A stretch of 48,316 bases of DNA, from the NCBI GenBank assembly GCA_040007095.1, contig JBDTVS010000097.1, positions 1 to 48,316 of the forward strand. Direction: 5' to 3'. Each line of letters begins with the position of its first letter. Position 1 is the stretch's first letter. Under the pieces are notes generated by a model, which saw only the letters and a program-made list of their open reading frames with translations, made no database searches and was not told the DNA's origin. A program made the position numbers and the translations under genes. Of this stretch, positions 1-7,725 are shown piece by piece. The stretch comes from JBDTVS01 sp040007095 (GTDB taxonomy: Bacteria > Acidobacteriota > Vicinamibacteria > Vicinamibacterales > CAVVIG01).

Positions 1-67
1 ACCCGCGTTGGGGTGGGAAGCGGGATGCAGCGGTCGCCGAATGCAGACGGACTTTTACCACGGGCTG

Positions 68-916
68 CTAAGGCACGGTAAACGCGTTGAAGACGTAGGT
101 CACGCCGACCGTGGCGCCGATGGTGGGGTCTACGCTCGTCAGACCAAAAAATACGCCGGCATCCAATCGAGCGCTGCCGCGTGTATAGCGTCCGCCGATC
201 TTGAGAATGCCGCGGCTTTCCGTTCCCGGGAAGGCGACACCCGATCGCGTCGAGACCCTGCCGTTCAACTCGCCGACGATTTCGGCCGCTTGGGTCACCG
301 CCCGGGCGAACGACACGCCATAGGTCAACACGTCGTTCTGGCGATTCCCCACGGTGGGGTCCGAAAGGATTCCCGCGCCCAGATTTGCGACCACGCGAAC
401 GGACTGCACTGTTTTGGCGCCAAGCAGCGTCGCATAGAAATCCATCGTGTCCAGGCCGAGGCCGCTCTCATTGGTCGCGTTGGGCAGTTTCGTCGCAAAT
501 CGCAGCCCGAAGGCCGGCCGTGACGATGTCTCGCTCACTACGCGTATCTTGGTCGCGATCACGACATCGTCAACGTCGGTCGCGACGTCGCCCGTCGCCG
601 TGACCAACGACGCAAGCGGCGCGGCAGGATTGCGCTTGCTGATGCTGAGGTGATTGTAGAACCCGCCGTCGATTTGCAGCTCCGCGATTGAGCTGAGTCC
701 GACGCTCACGCCGATGGTCGGAACCCGAAGCAGGTTGCCGTCGAGCCCCGAGACCGGATAGTGCTGGTCGTGCGCGATGTCGAACCCGCCTTCAAGCAGG
801 ATGCGACCGGCTCCGATCGGCTCGGGATCCTCCGTCAACAGCGGACGCTGCTGCGCGGCCGCCGGCCCGGCAGACAAGGCCACGAGGCAACATGCGAGAA
901 ACCAACGAATCGGCAT
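68..916 (-). CDS. Predicted outer-membrane beta-barrel protein
   Basis: A 282-residue protein with an N-terminal signal peptide (hydrophobic core ending AGPAAAQ, about residue 21). The rest alternates short hydrophobic and polar strands and Gly/Asn turns and ends in an aromatic-containing strand (YVFNAFTVP), as in Gram-negative outer-membrane barrels of the transporter/phenol-degradation MetA type. I cannot name a substrate. The ATG at 916 is chosen because it overlaps the dtd stop by one base (TGATG); a TTG one codon upstream also exists. It is the last gene of the ttcA-dtd run and so probably translationally coupled, although no functional link with tRNA quality control is obvious. The 67 bases after its stop show no terminator. 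Confidence 0.72.
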   Translation of the reverse strand: MPIRWFLACCLVALSAGPAAAQQRPLLTEDPEPIGAGRILLEGGFDIAHDQHYPVSGLDGNLLRVPTIGVSVGLSSIAELQIDGGFYNHLSISKRNPAAPLASLVTATGDVATDVDDVVIATKIRVVSETSSRPAFGLRFATKLPNATNESGLGLDTMDFYATLLGAKTVQSVRVVANLGAGILSDPTVGNRQNDVLTYGVSFARAVTQAAEIVGELNGRVSTRSGVAFPGTESRGILKIGGRYTRGSARLDAGVFFGLTSVDPTIGATVGVTYVFNAFTVP

Positions 917-1374
917 CAAAACTGCCTCCGGCTGTCGAGCAGCAACGTCACTGGACCTTCATTCACGAGAGACACCTGCATCATGGCTTGAAACTCCCCT
1001 GTCGCAACCGTCAGGCCCCCGCGGCGCAGGTCATCGACCACTGCTTCGTAGAGCGGTCTGGCCAGAGCGGGCGCGGCCGCGCGATCGAATGACGGCCGGC
1101 GTCCTTTCCGGCAATCACCTGCCAATGTGAACTGAGACACGACGAGGACGGCGCCGCCGATATCCTGGACGGACAGCGTCAGATGCCGACTGGCGTCGTT
1201 CGGGTCCGCGAACACGCGAAGCTCGCGAACCTTGGCGGCAATGTAGCGGACATCCTTGGGCCCATCGTTCTGTTCGACGCCGACAAAGACCAGAAGGCCT
1301 GCCTCGATTTGCCCGACCGTCGCACCGCCGACGCTGACCGCCGCCGACGACACGCGCTGCACTACTGCTCTCAC
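916..1374 (-). CDS. dtd: D-aminoacyl-tRNA deacylase
   Basis: Hydrolyses D-amino acids (and glycine) from mischarged tRNA in the cytoplasm, a proofreading step. The family signatures are present: N-terminal VQRVSSAAVSV, the SQFTLAGD block near residue 80 and the NEGPVTLLL block near the C terminus, which carries the Gly-cisPro motif. From GTG 1374 the product is 152 residues, close to the roughly 145 of the family, and begins with the canonical M-R-A-V-V-Q-R-V. Two more in-frame GTG codons at 1386 and 1398 lie in a 12-base tandem repeat. The 1398 one has a GAGGG Shine-Dalgarno that overlaps the ttcA stop, so the protein may carry 4 or 8 extra residues. It follows ttcA directly and overlaps the next gene by one base. 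Confidence 0.93.
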   Translation of the reverse strand: MRAVVQRVSSAAVSVGGATVGQIEAGLLVFVGVEQNDGPKDVRYIAAKVRELRVFADPNDASRHLTLSVQDIGGAVLVVSQFTLAGDCRKGRRPSFDRAAAPALARPLYEAVVDDLRRGGLTVATGEFQAMMQVSLVNEGPVTLLLDSRRQF

Positions 1375-1399
1375 GACTGCTCTCACGACTGCTCTCACG
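1367..1399. repeat. 12-base tandem repeat across the dtd start
   Basis: About 2.75 copies of GCTCTCACGACT (plus strand). On the coding strand each unit reads GTGAGAGCAGTC and encodes V-R-A-V in frame, so each copy supplies a GTG start codon and a GAGAG stretch five bases before the next GTG. Seen directly; an effect on translation is inferred. Confidence 0.9.
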
Positions 1400-1405
1400 C
1401 CGCCC

Positions 1406-2308
1406 TCACGAGGGTTGCGGCACCTCTTCGGCGCGAAAGACGCGGAGGCGGCGAGGGCTCGGTCCCGCAGCGGCGGTGACCGCCGGAGCCTCCGAGACCG
1501 CAGCGGTGGATCGAACGGCGTCGGTCTTCGGTGCGCGCGCCCGAAGCTCGGCGGGTGGGTTGAGCCGGGTATCGAGAAGATGGCGCGGGGCGACATTCGC
1601 GAGGGCTTTGAGCATCGACTGTTTGACGCCCGGGTGCTCGGTTTCCAGGTCCATGACCAGTCGTTTGGCTCGCTGCCGCTGCAGGCTGAGATCGCCGCAG
1701 GCCGGGCAGCAGCAACCGATGATGGGCAGCTCGCACTGCTTCGCGTATTGCCGCGCCTCGTCCTCGCCGGCGTAGACCAGCGGACGAATCACGACGTGCT
1801 GTCCGTCGTCGGACACCAGTTTGGCCGGCATCGCCTTGAGCGAGCCGGCGAAAAAGAGGTTGAGCAGCAATGTCTCGATGAAGTCGTCGGCGTGGTGGCC
1901 AAGGGCGATCTTCGAGGCGCCGACTTCCTTGGCGATGCGATAGAGCACCCCCCGTCGCAGCCGTGCACAGAGCGAGCAGGGCGTGGCGTCGGCATCGAGG
2001 ATGTCTTCGATCAGCTCGCCGATGCCGGTGTGCTCGATCCGGTACTCCCATCCGTGCGATTCGCACGTCCGGGCGATCAGGTCGTGCTTGTAGTCCTTGT
2101 AGCCCGAGTCCACATTGACGGCGATGAGCGTGAAGCGAATCGGCGCGCGCTGGCGGAGCACATCGAGAATCTGGAGCAGCGCCCAGCTATCCTTGCCGCC
2201 CGACAGCCCAACCATGACCCGGTCGCCGTCTTCCAGCATCTGGTAGTCGACGATCGCCTTGGTGGTCTTTTTGGCCAGCCGCGATTCGAGCTCACTGCGA
2301 TATCCCAT
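1406..2308 (-). CDS. ttcA: tRNA 2-thiocytidine(32) synthetase TtcA
   Basis: ATP- and iron-sulfur-dependent enzyme that thiolates cytidine 32 of some tRNAs. The 300-residue protein has the PP-loop SGGKDS at residues 36-41, the TtcA cysteine pair CSLC at 111-114, GHHADD at 137-142, and a CCCPAC cluster at 199-204 that supplies the third cluster ligand. A Pro/Ala-rich tail after residue 250 is not part of the usual core. The ATG at 2308 is preceded by a TAGAAT box with exactly six bases between, and no Shine-Dalgarno is seen, so the mRNA is probably leaderless. It heads the ttcA-dtd-barrel run. Confidence 0.94.
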   Translation of the reverse strand: MGYRSELESRLAKKTTKAIVDYQMLEDGDRVMVGLSGGKDSWALLQILDVLRQRAPIRFTLIAVNVDSGYKDYKHDLIARTCESHGWEYRIEHTGIGELIEDILDADATPCSLCARLRRGVLYRIAKEVGASKIALGHHADDFIETLLLNLFFAGSLKAMPAKLVSDDGQHVVIRPLVYAGEDEARQYAKQCELPIIGCCCPACGDLSLQRQRAKRLVMDLETEHPGVKQSMLKALANVAPRHLLDTRLNPPAELRARAPKTDAVRSTAAVSEAPAVTAAAGPSPRRLRVFRAEEVPQPS

Positions 2309-2320
2309 CCCGTCATTCTA
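2309..2320 (-). promoter_or_regulatory. ttcA: Candidate -10 box for leaderless ttcA
   Basis: TAGAAT (2315-2320, minus strand), then six bases, then the ATG at 2308. The spacing puts the transcription start at or next to the start codon. Four other starts in the window have the same geometry. Confidence 0.5.
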
Positions 2321-2383
2321 ATGGCTGAACGGCTCATCGCCGGCCAGCGGCTCATCGCCACGTCGTGTATCAGGTTGACGTTT

Positions 2384-2458
2384 ACCACCGAGCACACCCG
2401 AGTGCACCGAGGTAGAACACCGAGAATTTTTCTCGGTGATTCGGTGATCTCGGGTGGT
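2384..2458. repeat. Degenerate CACCGAG palindrome in the GT4-ttcA gap
   Basis: A 75-base imperfect palindrome starting ACCACC and ending GGTGGT, built of heptamers close to CACCGAG about every 10-13 bases on the left and their complement on the right. The centre (2418-2438) is a perfect 9-bp stem, CACCGAGAA / TTCTCGGTG, with a TTT loop. It lies just after the end of the minus-strand GT4 gene, so it may act as a terminator or RNA-stabilising hairpin. It belongs with the elements at 8776, 22767 and 42417. Confidence 0.8.
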
Positions 2459-2500
2459 TGACCTTTGAAATTGAGACACTACCCTTCGTCGACGCTGTTG

Positions 2501-3541
2501 CTAAACAATCACGAGACGCTGGACCGCAGCCGCCCAGGTCATCGCGGCGGCGCGCGTTGCGGCCGCGGCGCCGATCCGCTCGGCGAATCCCACGTCGGCC
2601 ATGACACGAGCGAGCCCCTGCGCCAGGGCTTCTGCTGTCGGCTCGCAGACCACCCCGTTGTCGCCGTCGCGCACGAGGTCGGACGGTCCCCCGCTGTCGA
2701 CGCAGGTCACGACGCCTTTCCGCGACGCGAACGCTTCCACCGTCACGAAGCCGTAGTCCTCCTCGATCGGCGTGAACCACACCGCACGGCATCGCGCATA
2801 GTGATCGACCATCTCATCGTCCGATATCCGGCCGGCGAGCGTCACGCGTTCCGACAGTCCCAGGGTGGCGATCAACTGTTCAAGTGCCGCGCGACTCTCG
2901 CCTTCACCGGCGATCACGGCGCGGGTCGCCCGGGCGGCCGGCAGCGCCAGCGCGCGAATCAACAGGTCGAGCCGCTTCAACGGTGTGAGCCGCGACACCG
3001 CGAAGATGTAGTCGCCGTAGCCGTCGCACCGATACGGCCTTGGCGGTGGCGGCGGGAGGAGCACGTCCGCCTTCACGCCGAGATCCCTCATCAAGCGGCG
3101 CTCGATCGTCGGCGACTGTGCGACCACTTCCGTGACACCGCGGGTCAGCAGCCAGCGATCGATGGCGCGAATCACCGCGCCTTTGGCGGTCTCTTTCACC
3201 CGGGCCCGCGCAGACAAGGATTGCGAGAAGCGCGGCCAGAGATCGTAGTACTCGCGCATCGTGTGGTTCAGCCAGCACACATGGCGCGGATGCCTGACGG
3301 CGTAGCTGGGAAATCGCAGACTGATCACCTGATCGACCGGCCGTCCGTCGATGTGGGTCACGTCCGTTCTCCAGGTTTCCAGGTAAGACGAGACCTGGTG
3401 GCCGAACCCGCAGTCCGGTGTGAGGACGAGGTGAGCGTCGTGCCCTGCCGCGCGGGCCCCGGCCACCAGGGATCGCGCGATGACGAGGTGCCCGCCCTCG
3501 ACCGCCTCCGGGCTGGAGGTCACGACTGCGAGAACGGCCAT
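2501..3541 (-). CDS. Glycosyltransferase family 4 (GT-B fold)
   Basis: A 346-residue cytoplasmic glycosyltransferase. The C-terminal nucleotide-sugar domain is clear: SRLTPLKRLDLLI near residue 195, GEGESRAALE near 226, and the E-x7-E type motif in EEDYGFVTVEAF near 270, followed by GGPSDLVRDGDNGVV. The N-terminal acceptor domain (EGGHLVIARSLV) is weakly conserved, so the sugar and acceptor cannot be named. ATG 3541 has no strong Shine-Dalgarno. It is separated from the upstream acyltransferase by a 366-base gap containing a palindromic repeat, so it may be transcribed on its own or as the tail of the 7668-3908 operon. Confidence 0.88.
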   Translation of the reverse strand: MAVLAVVTSSPEAVEGGHLVIARSLVAGARAAGHDAHLVLTPDCGFGHQVSSYLETWRTDVTHIDGRPVDQVISLRFPSYAVRHPRHVCWLNHTMREYYDLWPRFSQSLSARARVKETAKGAVIRAIDRWLLTRGVTEVVAQSPTIERRLMRDLGVKADVLLPPPPPRPYRCDGYGDYIFAVSRLTPLKRLDLLIRALALPAARATRAVIAGEGESRAALEQLIATLGLSERVTLAGRISDDEMVDHYARCRAVWFTPIEEDYGFVTVEAFASRKGVVTCVDSGGPSDLVRDGDNGVVCEPTAEALAQGLARVMADVGFAERIGAAAATRAAAMTWAAAVQRLVIV

Positions 3542-3742
3542 CGCTCAGTTCTCGAGGTGAGGACCCGCGCCCCTGCTCTCCGCGGGCCCGACGATTTCGC
3601 CGGCACACGAGGTCCCTTCACCCGCACCGGCAGCCGCCGAGGGAAGAAGACGTTTCAGCGCTGGATGCGCAGAGATCGCCCAGCACGCCCGATGCTGTCT
3701 CCTGCTGACCACCGTCATCCCGGTGGCGACAGGGGCTACTTG

Positions 3743-3900
3743 TGTCGTGTCTCACACATTCGTTGTCATTGTCCGGGCGGGGCATCCCGCCTCGCTGCGT
3801 TGCTCGTTGCTTGCATAGTCCCGCCAGGCGCGCTCCTCGCGTCTGGCGATCCGGGCGCCGCGCTCCGGAAGATTCGCCAACGAATGTCTGCGACACGACA
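3743..3900. repeat. 158-base palindromic element with 23-base terminal inverted repeats
   Basis: Left arm 3743-3765 and right arm 3878-3900 are complementary at 21 of 23 positions (outer ends TGTCGTGTC / GACACGACA; inner part around ATTCGTTG / CAACGAAT). Inside are a perfect hairpin at 3776-3791 (GGCGGG / CCCGCC) and a core at 3794-3859 that recurs at 14159-14224. No transposase or obvious target duplication is seen. A 97-codon frame across it has no recognisable protein features. It fills most of the 366-base gap 3542-3907, where I see no gene. It resembles a MITE or a complex REP-type element. Confidence 0.72.
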
Positions 3901-3907
3901 CCAGCGT

Positions 3908-4714
3908 TCATTGGCTTTCAGGGGTGCGCATCGAGACAACCCTGGCGGGCACGCCGACCGCGATGGCCCCGGCCGCGACGCTTTCGCGCACGACTGCACC
4001 CGCACCGATCACGGCGTGGGCGCCGATCGACACGCCGTCGAGGATCTTGGCGCCCGCCCCGGTCCAGGCCCCCTCGCCAATCGTCACGCCCAGCGAGTGC
4101 CGGCCCTGTTCGAGCACGGGTTTCGAGGGATCCGAAAAGTCGTGACCGCCGCCAATCACGTAGGTGTAGGCCGCCATCAGGACGCTCCGACCCACCTGCA
4201 CCTCGCTGGCCGAGAACAGCTCGCAGTTGAATCCGATGTTGACGTTGTCGGCGATATCGATGCTCCCGTTCTTGCACGACAAGATGCTGTTGCGGCCGAT
4301 GAACACGCCGCTGCCGATTCGAATGCCGCGATTGGTTTCGCCCTTGGCGTCGATGAGGCAGTTGTCGTCGATCACGACATCGCTCCCGATGTGAATCTTG
4401 CGCGGGTGGCGGAGCACGACGTTCTGACCGAACACCACGTTGCGCCCGCACGAGCCGAGCAACCGCGGATAGAGCCATTTCCGCAGCAGGAGGCCGAACG
4501 CGCCCGGCCGGGCCTGCGCGATCATCACGATCAGTTCGTGTTTGAGTAGCGCCGGCAAGCCCCGCTGTCCGATGACGAGCGCCGCGTACTTCGCGCGGCT
4601 CGACGTGCCCTTCGCGAAGAGTTGATCCTGGGCTCTGTCGATCGGCATGGGTGGTCCGACCCGCGCCGGATCCGCCGGGGCCGCTGCATGGGTGGGTTGG
4701 TCAGAGCCAGCCAT
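3908..4714 (-). CDS. Left-handed beta-helix (hexapeptide) acyltransferase
   Basis: A 268-residue protein whose residues about 90-260 are hexapeptide repeats of the [LIV]-G-x4 kind (IHIGSDVVIDDNCLIDA, IRIGSGVFIGRNSIL, VTIGEGAWTGAGAKI, VSIGAHAVIGAGAVV), ending GVPARVV. This is the WcaF/NodL/Maa-type fold that moves acetyl from acetyl-CoA to a sugar hydroxyl or amine. The N-terminal 90 residues (ALLKHELIVMI, LLRKWLYPRLLG) match exopolysaccharide acyltransferases. ATG 4714 overlaps the epimerase gene by 14 bases; an ATG at 4648 is a possible shorter start. It probably decorates the glycan made by its operon. Confidence 0.88.
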   Translation of the reverse strand: MAGSDQPTHAAAPADPARVGPPMPIDRAQDQLFAKGTSSRAKYAALVIGQRGLPALLKHELIVMIAQARPGAFGLLLRKWLYPRLLGSCGRNVVFGQNVVLRHPRKIHIGSDVVIDDNCLIDAKGETNRGIRIGSGVFIGRNSILSCKNGSIDIADNVNIGFNCELFSASEVQVGRSVLMAAYTYVIGGGHDFSDPSKPVLEQGRHSLGVTIGEGAWTGAGAKILDGVSIGAHAVIGAGAVVRESVAAGAIAVGVPARVVSMRTPESQ

Positions 4715-5699
4715 TTGCGCGGTACCAGTGCAAGGTCCGGGCGATGCCCTCTCTCAGCCCAATCGCCGGCGCGTATCCGATCTCCGTGCGTGCCCGGGTG
4801 ATGTCGAACGCCCGGCTCTTCGTAAAGAAATCCACCCGCCGCCGATAGATCGGTGGCTCGATTCGAAGCGGGGCACAGAGCGCCTCGCAGGCGGCGCCGG
4901 CCAGCCAGAACGGCCACACCGGCAGATGCCAGCGCTGCGGCCGCACGCCGCCGACGTCGGCAATGACGTCCGTCAATTCTCGCAAAGTGGTCACTTCATG
5001 GCCGGCCAGGATGTAGGTGCGATTGGCTGCCGCCGGGTGTTCGCCGCAGCGTCGAAAGCCCTCGACGAGATCGTCGATGTAGGTGAGATGGTAGTAGATT
5101 TCCCCACGGCCCAACATCGGGAAGCGGCGCACGGTGTTTCGGAACAGCTTCAGAAGCCGGCGGTCGCCAGGGCCGTAGATGCCGCTGGGGCGGACAATCG
5201 TGACCTCGATGCCGAACCGCGCCGCGGCGGCTCTCGCCCGTTCTTCCCCTTCGACTTTCGTGCGTTGATAGACGTCGCCCGGCTTGATCGGCGCGTCTTC
5301 GTTCGCCGGCGGATGCTCGATGTCGCCGTGCACACCCACCGTGCTGCAGTGCACGACACGGCGTACGCCGGCGCGCGCCGCCTGTTCGATGAGGTCTCCG
5401 ACGGCGACGGCGTTGACGGCTCGATATGTCTCGTTCGAGAGACCCGCCTGCCGATAAAGGGCGGCAATGTTGTAGACCACCTCGACGCCCTGCATCGCCC
5501 GGCCGACCGCTGGTCGGTCGCGCAGATCGCCCGGCAGGATGCTGATCTGGCCGCCACCGTTCGAAGATCCGTCCAGATCGAGGGCCGATGCCGCCCGTGA
5601 ATCCCGCACCAGGGCGCGCACCTGGTAGCCTGCCGCCGCGAGCGTGCGCGCAAGATGACCGCCCGTGAAACCCGTCGCGCCGGTGACGAGCACTACCAC
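4701..5699 (-). CDS. NAD-dependent epimerase/dehydratase (extended SDR)
   Basis: A 332-residue Rossmann enzyme. The nucleotide-binding GATGFTGG is at residues 7-14, the catalytic Ser/Thr at 119-120 (HCSTVGVHGD), and the Y-x3-K pair at Y144 and K148 (YQRTK), followed by VRPSGIYGPGD. Such enzymes act on NDP-sugars; close relatives include the HpnA-like dehydrogenases tied to hopanoid loci, so a lipid-linked substrate is an alternative. Its start overlaps the methyltransferase end and its stop overlaps the acyltransferase start, so it is the centre of a translationally coupled operon. Confidence 0.88.
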   Translation of the reverse strand: MVVLVTGATGFTGGHLARTLAAAGYQVRALVRDSRAASALDLDGSSNGGGQISILPGDLRDRPAVGRAMQGVEVVYNIAALYRQAGLSNETYRAVNAVAVGDLIEQAARAGVRRVVHCSTVGVHGDIEHPPANEDAPIKPGDVYQRTKVEGEERARAAAARFGIEVTIVRPSGIYGPGDRRLLKLFRNTVRRFPMLGRGEIYYHLTYIDDLVEGFRRCGEHPAAANRTYILAGHEVTTLRELTDVIADVGGVRPQRWHLPVWPFWLAGAACEALCAPLRIEPPIYRRRVDFFTKSRAFDITRARTEIGYAPAIGLREGIARTLHWYRANGWL

Positions 5700-6442
5700 C
5701 GTTCAGCAACGACCGTGACCGGCGATCCAAACACGCGCAACAGGCCGAGGCGTTCCGACAGCGCCCGGGTGCGACTCGAGAATCGGGCGGATCCGATCGC
5801 TTTGTGGAGGGCAATCGGCAGCACGAACTGCCGATGCTCGGCACGAATCCGAAACCCGGCCTTCTCGAGCGCGCGCGCAACCGTCGCGTCTCTGAAGACG
5901 CGATATGGCTCCGTCCGCGCGCCGAAGCGGTGCACCAAGCGGCGGCCGATCGACTCCAGAAACGCGGCGCTGCGCGCCGACGGATAGTCGATGATGACCG
6001 CCCGGCTGGACACGCGGCACAGTTCGGCGAGACAGCCTTCCCAGTCGGCGGCGTGCATCAGCACCCGCAGGCAGACGACCACGTCGAATACCCGATCGGC
6101 AAATTGGAGCCGGTGCGCGTCGCCGATGTCGAACCGAATCGACAGCGACGCGTCGGAGGCCTGCAGCCGCGCGATGGCGAGCATTTCCTCCGAGGGATCG
6201 ACCCCGGTGACCTGGCCCCCCGCACGCGCCAGCAGAATGGCCGCCCGCCCCGTTCCCGTCCCGACGTCCAGAATCGTCCGATCGTGAATCGGGCCCGCGA
6301 AGCGCGCGACCGCCTCCGCCTGCGAGTCGGCGACCATCTGTCCGATTGGACCGCCGAAGCGGCGCCGATCGAAGTTCTTCGCGGTCGATGGGTCCGCATA
6401 GACGCTGTAGCTGTAGTGATCGCGAGACGGAGTACCGCTCAC
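5693..6442 (-). CDS. Class I SAM-dependent methyltransferase
   Basis: A 249-residue protein with SAM motif I DVGTGTGRA at residues 59-67, the acidic end of strand 2 at D82 (GVDPSEEM), and a motif IV-like VFDVVVCLRVLMHA block near 120. This is the UbiE/Methyltransf_11 type. The acceptor is unknown; between a GT4 and an epimerase, a sugar or lipid-linked glycan is likely. It overlaps the upstream GT4 by four bases (ATGA) and the downstream epimerase by seven. Confidence 0.85.
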   Translation of the reverse strand: MSGTPSRDHYSYSVYADPSTAKNFDRRRFGGPIGQMVADSQAEAVARFAGPIHDRTILDVGTGTGRAAILLARAGGQVTGVDPSEEMLAIARLQASDASLSIRFDIGDAHRLQFADRVFDVVVCLRVLMHAADWEGCLAELCRVSSRAVIIDYPSARSAAFLESIGRRLVHRFGARTEPYRVFRDATVARALEKAGFRIRAEHRQFVLPIALHKAIGSARFSSRTRALSERLGLLRVFGSPVTVVAERW

Positions 6443-7668
6443 GCGACGTCCCCTCGCACACCTGCCGCCGCCGGGGAATCGGCCGTTGGCGCCGCAAGGT
6501 TCGGGAACAGCGCCGACAGCGCCTGTTGGGTGCGCTCGAGGTAGGCCTCGTAGCTGTACTTCGCTTCCGCCAGCTGGCGCGCCCGCTCCCCGACCAGCGA
6601 CGCCCGCCTCGAGTCCTGCAGCGCCGCCACAATCCCCTCGCCGAAGGCTTCGGCGTTTGGGTCGGTCAGAATCGAGGTGTCGTCGCTCAAGACCTGTGTA
6701 TGCGTCAGCAGGCGCGTGGCGACGATGGGCTTTCCGGATCGCAGATACTGATAAATCTTCAGCGGCGTGTTGGTACCTCGTGATCTGGGTGACACCAGGA
6801 CATTACACGCTCGCAGGTACGCCGGAATCTCGGTCGACGGCCGCTCGCCGGCAAAGACGGCGAGATCCTCAATCCCCGCCGCTCGAGCCTGGCCTTTGGC
6901 CTTCTCCACCTGCCCGGACTTTCCGCCGGCCATCAACAATTTCGCGTCCGGAATTCGCGAGCGCACGTGCGCCATGGCGGCGAACAACAGGTCCAGCCCT
7001 TGATAGGCCTCGAAAGTCCCGGTATACAGGACCACGGGCGTCAGGGCAGAAAATCCAAAGTTGCGCCGGACGGCGGCCGCCTGCTCCTCGGTCGCCGCCT
7101 CGTCCGACGATCCGGGCGCATTCTCGATCAGCACGGAACGTGCCGACGGATCGATCTCCCGCACCGTATCCTGGAGCGATGGACAAATAACAATCACGAC
7201 CCGCGAGCGGCGGATCATCATGCGCTCGATTGCGAGAAACACGCCGCGGATGACCCGCGACCGGCTGAACGCGAAATTCGTGAGCTGCTGCGGCAGGCTC
7301 GAGTGCATGTCGTAGAGGTGCGGAATTCGCAGCAGCGCCGCGACCACGATCCCGATCAGGCCGCCCTCTTCGTGCGAGTGGATCGCGTCGTACCGCGCGC
7401 TCAGCGCGCGCCGGACGACGGTCAGCGCCAACAGGAGATCGAGCGGGAGCTTGGCGAGCGTCGGACCGATGCCCACGCTGTGGACAAATGGCGGCCTCAG
7501 ACTCCGAAACACTCGCAGTCCCGCCATCGCCACGTCCTGGCCGAACGGATACGTCACCAGATCCACCTGGTGCCCAAGCTGTGTGAGCGCCCGGATGCGA
7601 TGAAACTCGCTGAATGGCGTGCCGCGGGGCTCGAAGAACGGCTCGGGCGCGATCATGAGAATGCGCAC
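6439..7668 (-). CDS. Glycosyltransferase family 4, first gene of the operon
   Basis: A 409-residue GT-B enzyme of the PimA/WcaL kind. The N terminus MRILMIAPEPFFEPRGTP has the Gly-rich acceptor loop, then HSHEEGGLIGIVVA. The C-terminal half has VVLYTGTFEAYQGLDLLF near 215 and SPRSRGTNTPLKIYQYLRSGKPIVAT near 305, the donor-binding region. It starts with GTG 7668 and is divergent from the gene at 7726 with 57 bases between. It heads the GT4-methyltransferase-epimerase-acyltransferase operon, where every junction overlaps. Donor and acceptor are not predictable from sequence. Confidence 0.9.
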   Translation of the reverse strand: MRILMIAPEPFFEPRGTPFSEFHRIRALTQLGHQVDLVTYPFGQDVAMAGLRVFRSLRPPFVHSVGIGPTLAKLPLDLLLALTVVRRALSARYDAIHSHEEGGLIGIVVAALLRIPHLYDMHSSLPQQLTNFAFSRSRVIRGVFLAIERMMIRRSRVVIVICPSLQDTVREIDPSARSVLIENAPGSSDEAATEEQAAAVRRNFGFSALTPVVLYTGTFEAYQGLDLLFAAMAHVRSRIPDAKLLMAGGKSGQVEKAKGQARAAGIEDLAVFAGERPSTEIPAYLRACNVLVSPRSRGTNTPLKIYQYLRSGKPIVATRLLTHTQVLSDDTSILTDPNAEAFGEGIVAALQDSRRASLVGERARQLAEAKYSYEAYLERTQQALSALFPNLAAPTADSPAAAGVRGDVA

Positions 7669-7725
7669 GATCCGGTGATCTTCTCACGGAATCGTAGTAC
7701 AGTGTCGTTCTTCCTATCTGGGACC

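Noticed and set aside
3618..3911. A 97-codon minus-strand frame across the palindromic element
   Set aside because: It runs through the inverted repeats and hairpin, has no family features, and the DNA is explained by the repeat.
2465..4549. A very long plus-strand open frame (694 codons) opposite the GT4 and acyltransferase genes
   Set aside because: It is a shadow of GC-rich minus-strand genes: Arg/Gly/His-rich with no domain, and the minus-strand frames carry clear family motifs. The same applies to 1256-2461, 36835-38205 and 18745-19893.
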